58,641 bases of DNA from Chlorobiota bacterium (GCA_013152655.1 JAADFW010000132.1:1-58641); one strand, 5' to 3'; shown: positions 47,067-56,753, counted from the stretch's first letter. Notes: a model not told the origin generated them from the sequence alone. A program made the numbers and translations.

Positions 47067-48992
47067 ATGTCTATTGAAGCAGAAAATTTATTATCAAGCA
47101 TTATTACACCTGATGATCTTCGTAAGCTATCGAAAGATAAACTGGTTAGAGTGAGTAATGAATTGCGTCAGTTTATCATTGATGTAGTTTCTGAAAATCC
47201 CGGACATTTTGGAGCCAGTTTAGGAGCTGTTGAACTTACTGTAGCACTTCATTATGTTTTTAACACACCTTATGATAAAATAGTTTGGGATGTTGGACAT
47301 CAGGCTTACGGACATAAAATACTTACCGGAAGAAGAGAAAAATTTCATACTAACAGAAAATATAAAGGGATAAGTGGTTTTCCCAAAATGGCTGAAAGTG
47401 AGTACGATGCTTTTGGCGTAGGCCATTCGTCCACTTCAATTTCTGCAGCTTTAGGCATGGCTATTGCTTCGCTTAATAAAAATGAAACCGACCGCCATGT
47501 TGTTGCTGTTATTGGAGATGGTGCAATGACAGGAGGAATGGCTTTTGAAGCTTTAAATAATGCTGGCTCATTAAATTCAAATTTACTTGTTATTTTAAAT
47601 GATAATAACATGGCCATTGATCCTAATGTTGGAGCAATGAAAGAATATTTTCTGGACATAGCAACCTCTAAAACTTACAATAAAGTAAAAGACGAAGTTT
47701 GGAACATATTAGGAAAACTAAGCAAGTTTGGCCCAAATACCCAATCCTTTATTCAAAAAATAGAAAATGCCGTTAAATCTGTTATTCTTAAGCAAAGTAA
47801 TTTGTTTGAAGCAATGAATTTAAGATATTTTGGCCCTGTTGACGGACATGATGTTACTTTTTTAACCGATGTATTAAATGATTTAAAAAATATTCCCGGC
47901 CCTAAATTACTGCATTGTATTACTACTAAAGGCAAAGGCTTTAAACAAGCAGAACTTCACCAAACACAATGGCATGCTCCCGGATTATTTAATAAAAAAA
48001 CCGGTGAATTAATAAAAATAAAACATTCAAAACCCGAACCACCAAAATACCAGGATGTATTTGGCAATACTATTGTTGAACTTGCTGAAAAAAATGATAA
48101 AATTGTAGGTGTTACACCTGCTATGCCAACAGGTTCGTCATTAAATATTATGATGGAAAAAATGCCGGGCCGCGCTTTTGATGTTGGTATTGCAGAACAG
48201 CATGCAGTTACTTTTTCAGCTGGCATGGCCAGCCAGGGTTTAATTCCATTTTGCAATATTTATTCTACTTTCATGCAGCGTGGTTACGATCAGGTTATTC
48301 ATGATATAGCTCTCCAAAAACTAAATGTTGTTTTATGTCTTGACAGAGGTGGACTTGTTGGCGATGACGGGCCTACGCATCATGGTGCTTTCGATTTGGC
48401 ATATTTACGATGTATTCCAAATATAATTGTATCTGCTCCTATGAATGAAGAGGAGTTAAGAAACTTAATGTACACAGCACAATTAAACAACATGGGGCCA
48501 TTTGCCATACGGTATCCGCGAGGCAAAGGAGTTATGCCAAAGTGGAAAAACCCAATGAAGAAAATTGTGCCCGGAACAGGGAGAATAATTAAAGAAGGCG
48601 ATGAAATAGCAATTTTATCAATTGGACACATTGGTAATTATGCTGTAAAAGCATGCGAAAAACTACAATTGGAAGGTATTAATGCAGCGCATTACGATAT
48701 GCGTTTTGTAAAACCAATTGATAAAAAATTGCTGCATAAAATATTTACTAAATTCAATAAAATAATAACACTCGAAAATGGTACTATTATAGGTGGCTTG
48801 GGAAGTGCTATAGTTGAGTTTATGAGTGAAAATAATTATTCTGCTAACATAACGAGGTTAGGAATTCCCGATAAATTTATTGAACACGGAAAACAGGATG
48901 AACTTTATAAAGAATGTGGATTTGATGTGGAAGGAATTTATAAAACTGCTAAAAAACTGGTTGGACTCCGTGTATTAAATAAAATACAGTAA
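47067..48992 (+). CDS. dxs: 1-deoxy-D-xylulose-5-phosphate synthase
   Basis: First enzyme of the MEP isoprenoid pathway: condenses pyruvate and glyceraldehyde-3-phosphate using thiamine diphosphate. 641 residues, normal length. The TPP-binding motif is GDGAMTGGMAFEALNNAG (about 150-167) with NDNNM at 178-182. The DVGHQAYGHK stretch is at 75-84. The pyrimidine-domain glutamate is in DVGIAEQHAV (about 375), and the transketolase C-terminal domain follows (about 510-630). Its product also feeds thiamine and pyridoxal synthesis. It is followed 41 bases later by a SLOG-family gene. Confidence 0.98.
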   Translation: MSIEAENLLSSIITPDDLRKLSKDKLVRVSNELRQFIIDVVSENPGHFGASLGAVELTVALHYVFNTPYDKIVWDVGHQAYGHKILTGRREKFHTNRKYKGISGFPKMAESEYDAFGVGHSSTSISAALGMAIASLNKNETDRHVVAVIGDGAMTGGMAFEALNNAGSLNSNLLVILNDNNMAIDPNVGAMKEYFLDIATSKTYNKVKDEVWNILGKLSKFGPNTQSFIQKIENAVKSVILKQSNLFEAMNLRYFGPVDGHDVTFLTDVLNDLKNIPGPKLLHCITTKGKGFKQAELHQTQWHAPGLFNKKTGELIKIKHSKPEPPKYQDVFGNTIVELAEKNDKIVGVTPAMPTGSSLNIMMEKMPGRAFDVGIAEQHAVTFSAGMASQGLIPFCNIYSTFMQRGYDQVIHDIALQKLNVVLCLDRGGLVGDDGPTHHGAFDLAYLRCIPNIIVSAPMNEEELRNLMYTAQLNNMGPFAIRYPRGKGVMPKWKNPMKKIVPGTGRIIKEGDEIAILSIGHIGNYAVKACEKLQLEGINAAHYDMRFVKPIDKKLLHKIFTKFNKIITLENGTIIGGLGSAIVEFMSENNYSANITRLGIPDKFIEHGKQDELYKECGFDVEGIYKTAKKLVGLRVLNKIQ

Positions 48993-49033
48993 TACATAAT
49001 AATTCAAGCATTAGCATGATTTTTTTTTAAAAA

Positions 49034-49558
49034 ATGAGTGTAAAAAAAATAGTTGGGGTAATAGGTCCAAATTATGAAAATTGCACTGCCGACATTTATA
49101 ATTTTGGAGTATTATTAGGACAAAAACTATCTGAATTGGATGTAATAATTGCCAGTGGTGGAAGGTTAGGCTTAATGGAAGCAGTATTTAAAGGTGCAAA
49201 ACAGTTTAATAAAGGCCAAATCAAAACCATGGGAATATTGCCTTCGGGAAATAAAACTGAAGCTAACAAATTTTGCGATTTAGTTGTGGCAACAGGTATT
49301 GGTTTAGCACGTAATTCCATTGTAGCTAATACAGCTGATATACTTGTAGCTGTTGCCGGAGGAGCCGGAACATTATCTGAAATTGCCTTTGCCTGGCAGT
49401 TTAATAAGAAAGTTATTTGTTACACCGGTTTTGAAGGATGGGCTAATAACCTTGCAGGATTAAACTTAGACAACCGAAATACTAACCTTTTGCTAAAAGC
49501 CGGTTCAGTTGAGCAAATTATTGACTTAGTAATTGCAAATACAGGATTAGATAATTAA
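49034..49558 (+). CDS. TIGR00725-type SLOG (LOG-like) nucleotide-binding protein
   Basis: Cytoplasmic Rossmann-like protein of 174 residues. It begins VKKIVGVIGPNYENC and has IIASGGRLGLMEAVFKGA and the family motif VAGGAGTLSEIAFAW (the GGxGTxxE nucleotide-binding signature). This fits the TIGR00725/LDcluster4 group of the SLOG superfamily, related to LOG phosphoribohydrolases and Moco-carrier proteins. The biochemical role of this group is not settled. Co-direction with dxs suggests co-transcription only. Confidence 0.85.
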   Translation: MSVKKIVGVIGPNYENCTADIYNFGVLLGQKLSELDVIIASGGRLGLMEAVFKGAKQFNKGQIKTMGILPSGNKTEANKFCDLVVATGIGLARNSIVANTADILVAVAGGAGTLSEIAFAWQFNKKVICYTGFEGWANNLAGLNLDNRNTNLLLKAGSVEQIIDLVIANTGLDN

Positions 49559-49587
49559 CGATTATTTTTTTATTATTATTTCACTTA

Positions 49588-50241
49588 TCAACTATGCTTT
49601 ATCGCTCTTATCATTTCTCTTTTACCGGGAGGGCCGGGTATTCGCTCTACTTTTAAGCCACATTCAATTAATGTTCTTCTAACAATTCCTTTGGCTGAAT
49701 AAGTAGTTAATACGGCATTTGTATTCATTGCATTCACAATTGCCCTGAAAATAGCATAACCCCATAAATCAGGTTGTGCCTTAGCTGAAAAGGCATCAAA
49801 ATAAACTAAATCATAATTGTCATTTGGAGTAAAATATTTTAAGTTGACTTCTAATTTTTTTAGTTTAAAAATAGAATTAATAATTTGCCATTTATCCCAT
49901 TCTACCGAATGAAGTTTCATGAATTCTTCTTTATTTCCTAAAATATCAACATAGTTTAGCTTATTAATTTCTTCCTGCTTAACAGGATGTAGCTCAAGTG
50001 TTGTATATTTTATTTTTTGTTTTGTTTTTTTGCTTTCCAGCAATGTTAAGAAAGCATTTAATCCGGTTCCAAATCCAATCTCTAAAATTGAAATTTCTTT
50101 TTTTTGTATAGTTTTAAGCCCTGCATTAATAAAAACATGAACCGACTCTTGTACAGCCCCATTTGTAGAATGATAATGTTCTCCAAATTGCTGATTATAA
50201 AGTGTGTGCGAATTATCTCCGGTTAGTATTATTTTGTTCAT
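49588..50241 (-). CDS. mnmD: tRNA (mnm5s2U34)-methyltransferase MnmD
   Basis: SAM-dependent methyltransferase of 217 residues that performs the last methylation of wobble uridine 34 (to mnm5s2U). It corresponds to the MnmC2 domain without the fused oxidase. SAM site: ILEIGFGTGLNAF (residues 52-64). The N-terminal FGEHYHSTNGAVQESVHVF and the YFDAFSAKAQPDLW motif (about 147-160) are characteristic. It lies 9 bases after lplA on the same strand, so the two are co-transcribed. Confidence 0.93.
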   Translation of the reverse strand: MNKIILTGDNSHTLYNQQFGEHYHSTNGAVQESVHVFINAGLKTIQKKEISILEIGFGTGLNAFLTLLESKKTKQKIKYTTLELHPVKQEEINKLNYVDILGNKEEFMKLHSVEWDKWQIINSIFKLKKLEVNLKYFTPNDNYDLVYFDAFSAKAQPDLWGYAIFRAIVNAMNTNAVLTTYSAKGIVRRTLIECGLKVERIPGPPGKREMIRAIKHS

Positions 50242-50250
50242 TTTAAGCTG

Positions 50251-51225
50251 TTAATTATTAAAAAAAGCTTTAAAAATATCTGTTTTTATTTTATTTGCTA
50301 TTCTCCATTCATTAACTATTCTTTGTTGTAAAGTATATTCATATTTTGTATTTTTTAAAGCTTCTTCTAACTGCTTTAATTTATCTTCAGCAATAAAATT
50401 TGAAGTTAAATGAATTTTAGTGAAGTAACCTTTTTCAATTTTAAGGAAGCAAGTAAAAAAATTATTATTACTCTTTATAGTTTTAGTAAACTCAAAATCC
50501 GGGGAGTATGCAAAATTCCATTCCCATGTTCTATATTTTGTATTTTCAAGACTTCTTATTTCCTTTTCATTTTCAAAATTTAACTTAATAATTCTACATC
50601 CTGCATTTTTAACTTTAATTTTTTCAATAATTAGTTGAATAAGCCTATCAACATGAATGGTGTTTTCTAAATAATTTGCAATATTGCCAACCTCACTCCT
50701 AACCGATTGAATAGCTCTCCCCCTATACAAATCAGGGTTTGTATTTAATATTTTTTTAAGTTGTTCCAAATCTGCACTGAACAACAATGTACCATGATGC
50801 AATACACGATTTTTAAAAATATGTTCTGCATTACCCGATATTTTTTTACCCTCAATAAATAAATCGTTTCGCTCACCTATTTTAACATTAATACCAATTT
50901 CAAGCAATAGTTCGTATATAGGTTGCATATGCTTTTTAAAATCAACCAGGTTTTCACCTTCCCTGTTTACAATAAATGAAAAATTAATATTCCCTAAGTC
51001 ATGGAATACTGTTCCGCCACCCGACAATCTTCTGACTACAGGAATATTTGATTGAATAATTTCTGCATAATTAACTTCAGCATAAGCATTTTGGTGTTTC
51101 CCTATTATGACGGAAGGTCTGTTTCTGAATATAAAAAAATAATTTTCTATCTTCTTTTTAAAAAGATATTCTTCTGTTGCCAGATTAAAATAAGGATTAA
51201 AGGTTTTAGATTGAATAATATTCAT
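50251..51225 (-). CDS. lplA: lipoate-protein ligase A
   Basis: Attaches lipoate, via lipoyl-AMP, to lipoyl domains of 2-oxoacid dehydrogenases and GcvH. 324 residues. The lipoate-binding motif RRLSGGGTVFHD is at 65-76. The region GKKISGNAEHIFKNRVLHHG (about 126-145) includes the conserved lysine that binds the adenylate, and a C-terminal accessory domain is present (about 250-324). Upstream gene of the lplA-mnmD pair. Confidence 0.95.
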   Translation of the reverse strand: MNIIQSKTFNPYFNLATEEYLFKKKIENYFFIFRNRPSVIIGKHQNAYAEVNYAEIIQSNIPVVRRLSGGGTVFHDLGNINFSFIVNREGENLVDFKKHMQPIYELLLEIGINVKIGERNDLFIEGKKISGNAEHIFKNRVLHHGTLLFSADLEQLKKILNTNPDLYRGRAIQSVRSEVGNIANYLENTIHVDRLIQLIIEKIKVKNAGCRIIKLNFENEKEIRSLENTKYRTWEWNFAYSPDFEFTKTIKSNNNFFTCFLKIEKGYFTKIHLTSNFIAEDKLKQLEEALKNTKYEYTLQQRIVNEWRIANKIKTDIFKAFFNN

Positions 51226-51391
51226 TAAGGGAAAATTCGTCTGTTTAATTAATAAAACTACGATAAAACTACTAAAAGATTAAAAGTTATAAAATTTCAA
51301 TTGAAAAATCGGAGTTTTCTTGTCGGAACTATTTAGAACTTATTTGAAACCTGTTTGGCATTAATAAAAATATTAGCAAGAAAATAAATAC

Positions 51392-51399
51392 TAATTTTG
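51392..51399 (+). promoter_or_regulatory. TAnnTTTG match immediately before the YqaA gene
   Basis: TAATTTTG matches the -7 consensus, but the ATG follows only six bases later. If the box is used, the transcript would be leaderless or nearly so. It may be chance in AT-rich DNA. Confidence 0.25.
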
Positions 51400-51405
51400 C
51401 AGGCT

Positions 51406-51855
51406 ATGGCAGATTATTTTGAATATGGCTACTTAACACTATTTATTGTTTCGTTTGTGGCGGCAACTGTAGTTCCGTTAAGTTCAGAAGCTTTGTATAT
51501 TTTTATGTTGAGCGCAGGATATAGCATACCCGGCAGCTTGTTTTTTGCTGTTTTGGGCAATTGGTTAGGAGGAATGACCGGATATTACCTTGGTTTTTTT
51601 ACTAAATGGGAATGGATTAATAAATACCTTGGAATAAAGAAAGATAAAATTGAAAGATCAAGTATAAAAATTAAAAAATATGGCTCAGTTGCTGCTTTCT
51701 TTTGCTGGCTGCCATTTATCGGCGATTTAATTGGAGTTGTATTAGGAATAATTCGCTCAAATGTATGGATGGTTGCAATATTTATGTTTGCCGGAAAATT
51801 ATTTAGATATTTACTTTTAAGCATTCTGTTTATAAAAGGAATAAGTTACTTTTAA
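51406..51855 (+). CDS. YqaA/DedA-like (VTT domain) membrane protein
   Basis: Small polytopic membrane protein of about 149 residues. Motifs AATVVPLSSEALYIFMLSAG and GNWLGGMTGYYLG, a basic loop (GIKKDKIERSSIKIKKYGS), and a re-entrant-helix segment FFCWLPFIGDLIGVVLGIIR place it in the YqaA branch of the DedA/VTT family, linked to lipid flipping or membrane homeostasis. A TTG nine bases upstream could serve as start, but the ATG at 51406 is preferred. Confidence 0.88.
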   Translation: MADYFEYGYLTLFIVSFVAATVVPLSSEALYIFMLSAGYSIPGSLFFAVLGNWLGGMTGYYLGFFTKWEWINKYLGIKKDKIERSSIKIKKYGSVAAFFCWLPFIGDLIGVVLGIIRSNVWMVAIFMFAGKLFRYLLLSILFIKGISYF

Positions 51856-51911
51856 TTTCATTAATTTTACAAACTATAATATTAAAACCTAACACTTTAA
51901 TAAAAAATATT

Positions 51912-52829
51912 ATGTCAGCACACCACCAACACAATCATTCTTCAAATATTAGCGAAAAGAACTTATTAATAGCTACTATTCTTAATTTTTTAATAGCATT
52001 TGCAGAAATTGCCGGTGGATTAATATCTAACAGCCTGTCATTAATATCCGACTCTTTACACAACCTAAGCGATGCTATTGCTATTCTTGTAGCATATATT
52101 GCACATAGAATAGGAAAGAAAAATTCAAATACCCGAAAAACATTTGGTTATAAACGATTTGAAATAATTGTAGCATTGTTTAATGCAGCAGTTCTTATTG
52201 TGATTTCCTTCTTCCTGTTTTATGAAGCCGTACTCCGTTTTTTAGAACCGGAACCTATAAAAGGTAAACTAATGCTTACCGTTGCTATTATTGGATTTAT
52301 AGCTAATTTATTTTCTGTTCTTTTATTAAAAAAAGATTCAAAAAAAAATCTTAACATGAAAGCTGCCTACCTTCATTTATTGGGTGATACATTGTCGTCG
52401 GTTGCTGTAATTGTTGGTGGTATTTTAATCATAAAATTTAATTTATACTGGGTTGACCCCTTAATTACCGTTTTAATAGGACTTTATATTCTAAAAGAAA
52501 GCTATAGTATTTTAAAACAAGCAGGAAATATTTTAATGCAATCGGCACCCGAAAATTTAAATTTAGAAGAAATACAAACTGAAGTAGAAGAATTACCGGA
52601 TATTGCCAATATGCATCACGTTCATGCATGGAATCTGACTGATAAAAGTATTCATTTTGAATGCCATATTGATTTGAAAAAAGATTTAAAATTAAGTGAA
52701 GTTCAACTAATAAGAAGCAAAATTGAAGGAATTCTAAGGGATAACTATTCAATTAATCATTTAACAATTCAATTTGAATATGATTGTTGTGGAAACAAAG
52801 AATTAATAAAAAATAACAAAAATTGCTAA
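51912..52829 (+). CDS. cation diffusion facilitator (CzcD/ZnT-like) transporter
   Basis: Zinc-type CDF antiporter of 305 residues. A short His-rich N-terminus (HHQHNH) precedes six membrane helices. Metal-site residues appear as H50/D54 in SDSLHNLSDA (TM2) and HLLGD in TM5, the HxxxD pair typical of Zn transporters. The C-terminal cytoplasmic domain (about 215-290) has IANMHHVHAWNLT and HFECHIDL, where histidines usually bind zinc at the dimer interface. It probably exports Zn(II), and perhaps Co or Cd, with proton exchange. Confidence 0.95.
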   Translation: MSAHHQHNHSSNISEKNLLIATILNFLIAFAEIAGGLISNSLSLISDSLHNLSDAIAILVAYIAHRIGKKNSNTRKTFGYKRFEIIVALFNAAVLIVISFFLFYEAVLRFLEPEPIKGKLMLTVAIIGFIANLFSVLLLKKDSKKNLNMKAAYLHLLGDTLSSVAVIVGGILIIKFNLYWVDPLITVLIGLYILKESYSILKQAGNILMQSAPENLNLEEIQTEVEELPDIANMHHVHAWNLTDKSIHFECHIDLKKDLKLSEVQLIRSKIEGILRDNYSINHLTIQFEYDCCGNKELIKNNKNC

Positions 52830-52956
52830 GCTTAAAATTTAGAATATTTAACGGTTTGAATATGGGTGCATACCGCATTTTGAAATGATTATTTTTCAGG
52901 TTACAAATCACTTTTATTTGAAATATTAACTTTCAATATTGCAAAGACTTGCTGAA

Positions 52957-52980
52957 TGCACTACATTTTTTGTTGGGTGC
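52957..52980. repeat. left boundary element of the membrane-protein cassette (repeat copy 2)
   Basis: TGCACTA and ATTTTTTGTTGG recur exactly as at 21064-21083, with ACTTGC at the same distance upstream (52947). The element ends GTTGGGTGC, which is inverted at 53772 as GCACCCAAT. It starts beyond the 3' end of the membrane-protein gene. Confidence 0.65.
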
Positions 52981-53000
52981 TACCTTTTCATTTTTGTTAG

Positions 53001-53735
53001 TCAATATTTTTTGCTCATATTTTTCAATGCTTTTTTAAAAACGATACTTGTCAATATTCCATTTATTATTAATACGAACCAATCAATAGAAATGACAATA
53101 ACTTCAAATCGATCTTGTCTTACAATTCCATATTTAATTGAAATTAATACAAACGAAATAATTGTCAGAATAAATGCGATTATAAAAATCCAGCGAATAA
53201 CGGTTTCAATACGGTTCTTATTTGCAAATACAGGTGCTAAAAAAAGAAATGCAAAACTCATCATAATATATCCCAGTTCTTCCAACGCAACAAAAATTCC
53301 ATGAGGATTGTATTGTGTCAACAAAGCAATACCTTCTGTTTCTCCATTAAGCAAACTTGTTGGAATTACAGAGAACTGAATAAAATAGCATACTAATAAT
53401 ACAGTAGTTGAAATTATAGCAAAAGTTAAACTGATTCGACTAAATAATTTGTTTTTCTCTGATGCGAAAGAATGAACAGAAATCACGAAGATTATAAAAG
53501 TTATCATTAAAATAATTGCAGGAAACATCCACAAATAGTCTTGGGGAAATTCTGTTAATGTGTCCAAATAAGGATACTCTAAACAATCGCCAGGACAAAA
53601 TGCACCAGAATTTGGAATTGCGGTCATTGCTAATCCGAATGTTATTATAGTAATTATCGTTAAGAATATCGATGAGTAGTATCCTATTTTATATACATTA
53701 ATCTTTTCATCATAATTATTTTCCATGTTTGTCAT
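53001..53735 (-). CDS. hypothetical multi-span membrane protein in a cassette-like unit
   Basis: Protein of 244 residues with about seven hydrophobic helices, family not recognised. A 20-residue hydrophilic N-terminus is followed by helix 1 (about 19-38). An extracytoplasmic loop with CPGDCLEYPYLDT (two cysteines close together) and DYLWMFP comes next, then helices near 66-87, 100-123, 146-170, 178-202 and 211-232, and a Lys-rich end. A second start lies at codon 4 (MENNYDEK). The gene is enclosed by the inverted sites at 52972-52980 and 53772-53780 and is probably accessory cargo inserted between the CDF gene and the SwmB-like lipoprotein gene. Confidence 0.78.
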   Translation of the reverse strand: MTNMENNYDEKINVYKIGYYSSIFLTIITIITFGLAMTAIPNSGAFCPGDCLEYPYLDTLTEFPQDYLWMFPAIILMITFIIFVISVHSFASEKNKLFSRISLTFAIISTTVLLVCYFIQFSVIPTSLLNGETEGIALLTQYNPHGIFVALEELGYIMMSFAFLFLAPVFANKNRIETVIRWIFIIAFILTIISFVLISIKYGIVRQDRFEVIVISIDWFVLIINGILTSIVFKKALKNMSKKY

Positions 53736-53771
53736 TTTTTACCTATCAATTTATTGTGCTTTTATTAGGTT

Positions 53772-53780
53772 GCACCCAAT
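53772..53780. repeat. right boundary site of the membrane-protein cassette
   Basis: GCACCCAAT is the inverted partner (eight of nine) of GTTGGGTGC at 52972-52980. It lies 36 bases upstream of the membrane-protein start, just as GCACGCCAAC lies upstream of the DinD-like gene. Confidence 0.55.
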
Positions 53781-53832
53781 TCTAATAAATACATTTTGGT
53801 ATAAGAAGAAAATATACAGATTGTGCAATTGC

Positions 53833-54933
53833 CTATTGTTTAAGGGCAATAATCTGGAACGTTCCCAGTTCTCCTCCAAGATCAGATTTTTCTACCCACA
53901 CATAAACGTTTTCACCTTTTCCTGTAATAATAATAGGATGATCGCCAATAACATCCGAAACACCTGAGAGCGGTATTCCGTATTCATCACAAACAATACC
54001 CTTAACAATTCCTGTAAAATCATCACTATTACTGTAATTATCTTTAATAATAATCTGATAGTTAACATCTTGTACTGTAACAAACTGATACCATAATTTG
54101 TAGCTATTATCTAAAATATTACCTTCTACATAATCCATTCCATCGGTACGCAACGTAAAGGCATTATCTAACGATGTATTTTCAACATCAGTTAATTCTG
54201 AATTTATATATCCCATATTTGTTCCTGATAATGAACTAGCTTTAATCCAGGTAACAACTTTTAATTCCTGATATTTATTAGTTTGACTTAATAAAGTTGC
54301 ATAATATCCATTTCCCAAAGGCATATCCGGACGCCAGTCGCCATCTTCCGTAATAAAAACAATGATATCAAATGGCTTAATATCTGTATTGGCCGTTAAA
54401 TAAATATTTATTGATGCGCGTTTATAATCCCATTCCCAGGTTGAAGCACTTTCGCCGGTTTTTAGTACCAGCCAGATAGTGTCATTTTTTGCTTCTGGCG
54501 GAATATTTGAAATTAAAACAGATAGTTCTGTTTCCGCTATATTATTAGTAACTGGTTGCTCTGTAAATGAAGATAAATTAATATTTGCATCGTTACTGGC
54601 ATTACCAACATTTGCATTATAAGAAATTGTAACAGATTGGCCATAATTAATGGTTGTTTCAAGTATAAAAGTAATATATCTTGTTCCGCTGCCTTCAATA
54701 CTAATTATAGTAATATTTTCGTCATCTACTTTTATTGAAAAACCATCTTTTGCTGTATTTAAATCTTCGTTAAATACTGCTGTTACTCTATTATTCTGAT
54801 TTATATCTACACTAGCCGAAATAAATACAGGCACAGTATTATCGGGTTTGTAAACATCCTCTGTACATCCAAAAAATGCAAATAAAAAGAATAGATAAAT
54901 AAGATTATTTTTAAAGAAAGCTACTATTTTCAT
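53833..54933 (-). CDS. surface lipoprotein with SwmB-like Ig domain
   Basis: Predicted lipoprotein, 366 residues, with lipobox ending FAFFGC near residue 23. Residues about 33-125 read like a SwmB-type Ig repeat (VTAVFNEDLNTAKDGFSIKV ... YGQSVTISYNANVGNASNDA). Such domains are found in secreted adhesins and carbohydrate-active proteins. The remainder has beta-rich stretches with no known signature and ends GGELGTFQIIALKQ. Ligand unknown. It lies directly beside the cassette unit. Confidence 0.75.
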   Translation of the reverse strand: MKIVAFFKNNLIYLFFLFAFFGCTEDVYKPDNTVPVFISASVDINQNNRVTAVFNEDLNTAKDGFSIKVDDENITIISIEGSGTRYITFILETTINYGQSVTISYNANVGNASNDANINLSSFTEQPVTNNIAETELSVLISNIPPEAKNDTIWLVLKTGESASTWEWDYKRASINIYLTANTDIKPFDIIVFITEDGDWRPDMPLGNGYYATLLSQTNKYQELKVVTWIKASSLSGTNMGYINSELTDVENTSLDNAFTLRTDGMDYVEGNILDNSYKLWYQFVTVQDVNYQIIIKDNYSNSDDFTGIVKGIVCDEYGIPLSGVSDVIGDHPIIITGKGENVYVWVEKSDLGGELGTFQIIALKQ

Positions 54934-55099
54934 ATTAAAGATTAAAATTAAATGTTGATAAACAGTTATTACAAAATAAAGACAAATACAAGATAAAAAG
55001 GTTGCATTTTACAGTAATATGATTTTGGAAATTATATTTTCAGATGCTCTTATGCAGATATGATATAACTTAATTAACCTTTGTTAGAAAAAAGATATG

Positions 55100-56437
55100 T
55101 TATATTTTAATACCAATAATTAGTACGTCATCAATTTGTTCATTTTCATTAGTTTTCCACTCATCAAACTTTGAAATTAATAGTTCTTTTTGCTCAGCCA
55201 TTGGCAAGGTGTGAATAGAAAGTAATAATTCTTTAAACTGTTTTGACATAAATTTCTTTTTCTCAGCACCGCCTGGTTGATTAATATATCCATCAGTAGA
55301 TAAATAAATAACATCATTATTTTTTAATTGTATTTCGGTATTAGAATATGCTGTAGTTTTACCATTAAAACTTTTAGAAAGTCTATCTACATCCAGTCGT
55401 TTTATATCATTTTCCCTAATTAAATATAATGGGTTCCCTACACCGGAATGCTGTAAGTATTGATTATTTTCGTCAAAAATACAAATAGCAACATCCAAAT
55501 TACCGTACGAATTTTCTAAATTATTATTATGGAATGTCTCGTTTAAAGTATTTCTAAATTTATTAAGGATTATATTAGCTTCTATTTCGCTAACTGAAGA
55601 AATTATTTCATTTAAAATAGAGATTCCATAAATGCTAAGAATACCGCCTAATATACCTTGCCCGGTAGAATCAGCAACGACAACTATTTTTTTTCTGCCA
55701 ACTTTTTTTATCCAGTAAAAATCACCTGAAACAATGTTTTGAGGAATGCTAATTATAAAACTATCATTAAAAAAAGTAGTTAGTTCATTAGAATTAATTA
55801 GTGCATTCTGAATTTTATTCGCATAATTAAGGCTATTTTTCAATCCCTTTTTTGAAATAGAAGTAAGTTTTCTTTCCTCGTCATAATTTTTTTTCAGTGC
55901 CCTGACAATTATAGAAGTAAGAAAAATAAAAAGAATTAAGGTTGAAGTATAGTCAAAAAAACGCGTTTTATCATCTTCATAACCAATAATTGATAAGGGA
56001 TAATTATATTCAATAAAGAACAAAAAGAAAAGCATTACTATAATAAGTGAAACTAAAAATACCTGGTCGCGCCTCTTGCCAATTATTACAGCTATTACAA
56101 CCAATAACATATAACCAAAGGCAATAGGGCCGTGTGTTCCTCCATTTAAAAACCACAAAATACCGGCAAAAATATTTATAAGGAGTAAAAAAGGAATATA
56201 TACACTATTGAATTTATTTTTATATCTGGTAAAATAAAAAAACAGTGTAAAAATTATGACTGAAACAGTAGTTAATAAGGTAAGTGCAATATTTACCTGC
56301 AATATTACATTTATAATTGTAGCAAATAAAGCCAAAGCACTTAAAGTTATGCAAGCAATATTAAAAATTCTGTTTTCAAGCGAAAACTTACTCCTGCTTC
56401 CACCCAGTTGTTCTAAAATTTGATAAAAAGATTTCAA
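55100..56437 (-). CDS. membrane SpoIIE-family (PP2C-type) serine phosphatase
   Basis: Protein of 445 residues with six hydrophobic helices in the first 180 residues, a short coiled-coil linker (about 185-210), and a SpoIIE/PP2C-type phosphatase domain (about 230-445). Metal-site motifs: SGDFYWIKKVG, VVADSTGQGILGGILSIYG (the D-x-T/S-G-x-G motif) and YLSTDGYINQPGG. The last aspartate is probably in ENEQIDDVLIIGIKI. Enzymes of this type act on anti-anti-sigma-like proteins or other phospho-Ser targets. No such partner is adjacent. It is divergent from the soluble histidine kinase. Confidence 0.92.
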   Translation of the reverse strand: MKSFYQILEQLGGSRSKFSLENRIFNIACITLSALALFATIINVILQVNIALTLLTTVSVIIFTLFFYFTRYKNKFNSVYIPFLLLINIFAGILWFLNGGTHGPIAFGYMLLVVIAVIIGKRRDQVFLVSLIIVMLFFLFFIEYNYPLSIIGYEDDKTRFFDYTSTLILFIFLTSIIVRALKKNYDEERKLTSISKKGLKNSLNYANKIQNALINSNELTTFFNDSFIISIPQNIVSGDFYWIKKVGRKKIVVVADSTGQGILGGILSIYGISILNEIISSVSEIEANIILNKFRNTLNETFHNNNLENSYGNLDVAICIFDENNQYLQHSGVGNPLYLIRENDIKRLDVDRLSKSFNGKTTAYSNTEIQLKNNDVIYLSTDGYINQPGGAEKKKFMSKQFKELLLSIHTLPMAEQKELLISKFDEWKTNENEQIDDVLIIGIKI

Positions 56438-56753
56438 TTAATGTGTTTTTTACTATTTTATTAAACTAAAATTAATAATTACTTTTCAACTATAAATTTA
56501 ATAATATGCATTGAAATTACAATTTTATTTAAAACTGGTTTAAAAATTAAAAATAAAAGTTTACAAAGAACAAGAAACCAATCCCCCTCCGATAACTTTA
56601 CTGATTATAAATATCTAAATATTTCAGAACAAAATATTTGAAATTAACAACACTTATATATTATCCGTTATTAAATTAATAGTTTAAAAAAATTTGAAAT
56701 AAAAAAATAATAGCTATTTTGAAAAGAATTATCAATAACATATTTCTTTGTTG
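56438..56753. other. divergent intergenic region, phosphatase / histidine kinase
   Basis: About 315 AT-rich bases that must hold both promoters. I see no exact TAnnTTTG match on either strand, no repeat and no RNA-like fold. A short C-rich patch near 56582 is the only local composition change. Confidence 0.4.

Noticed and set aside
52939-53304. 121-codon plus-strand frame opposite the membrane protein
   Set aside because: Antisense to the membrane-protein gene, and it runs across the boundary element; hydrophobicity comes from the complementary helices.
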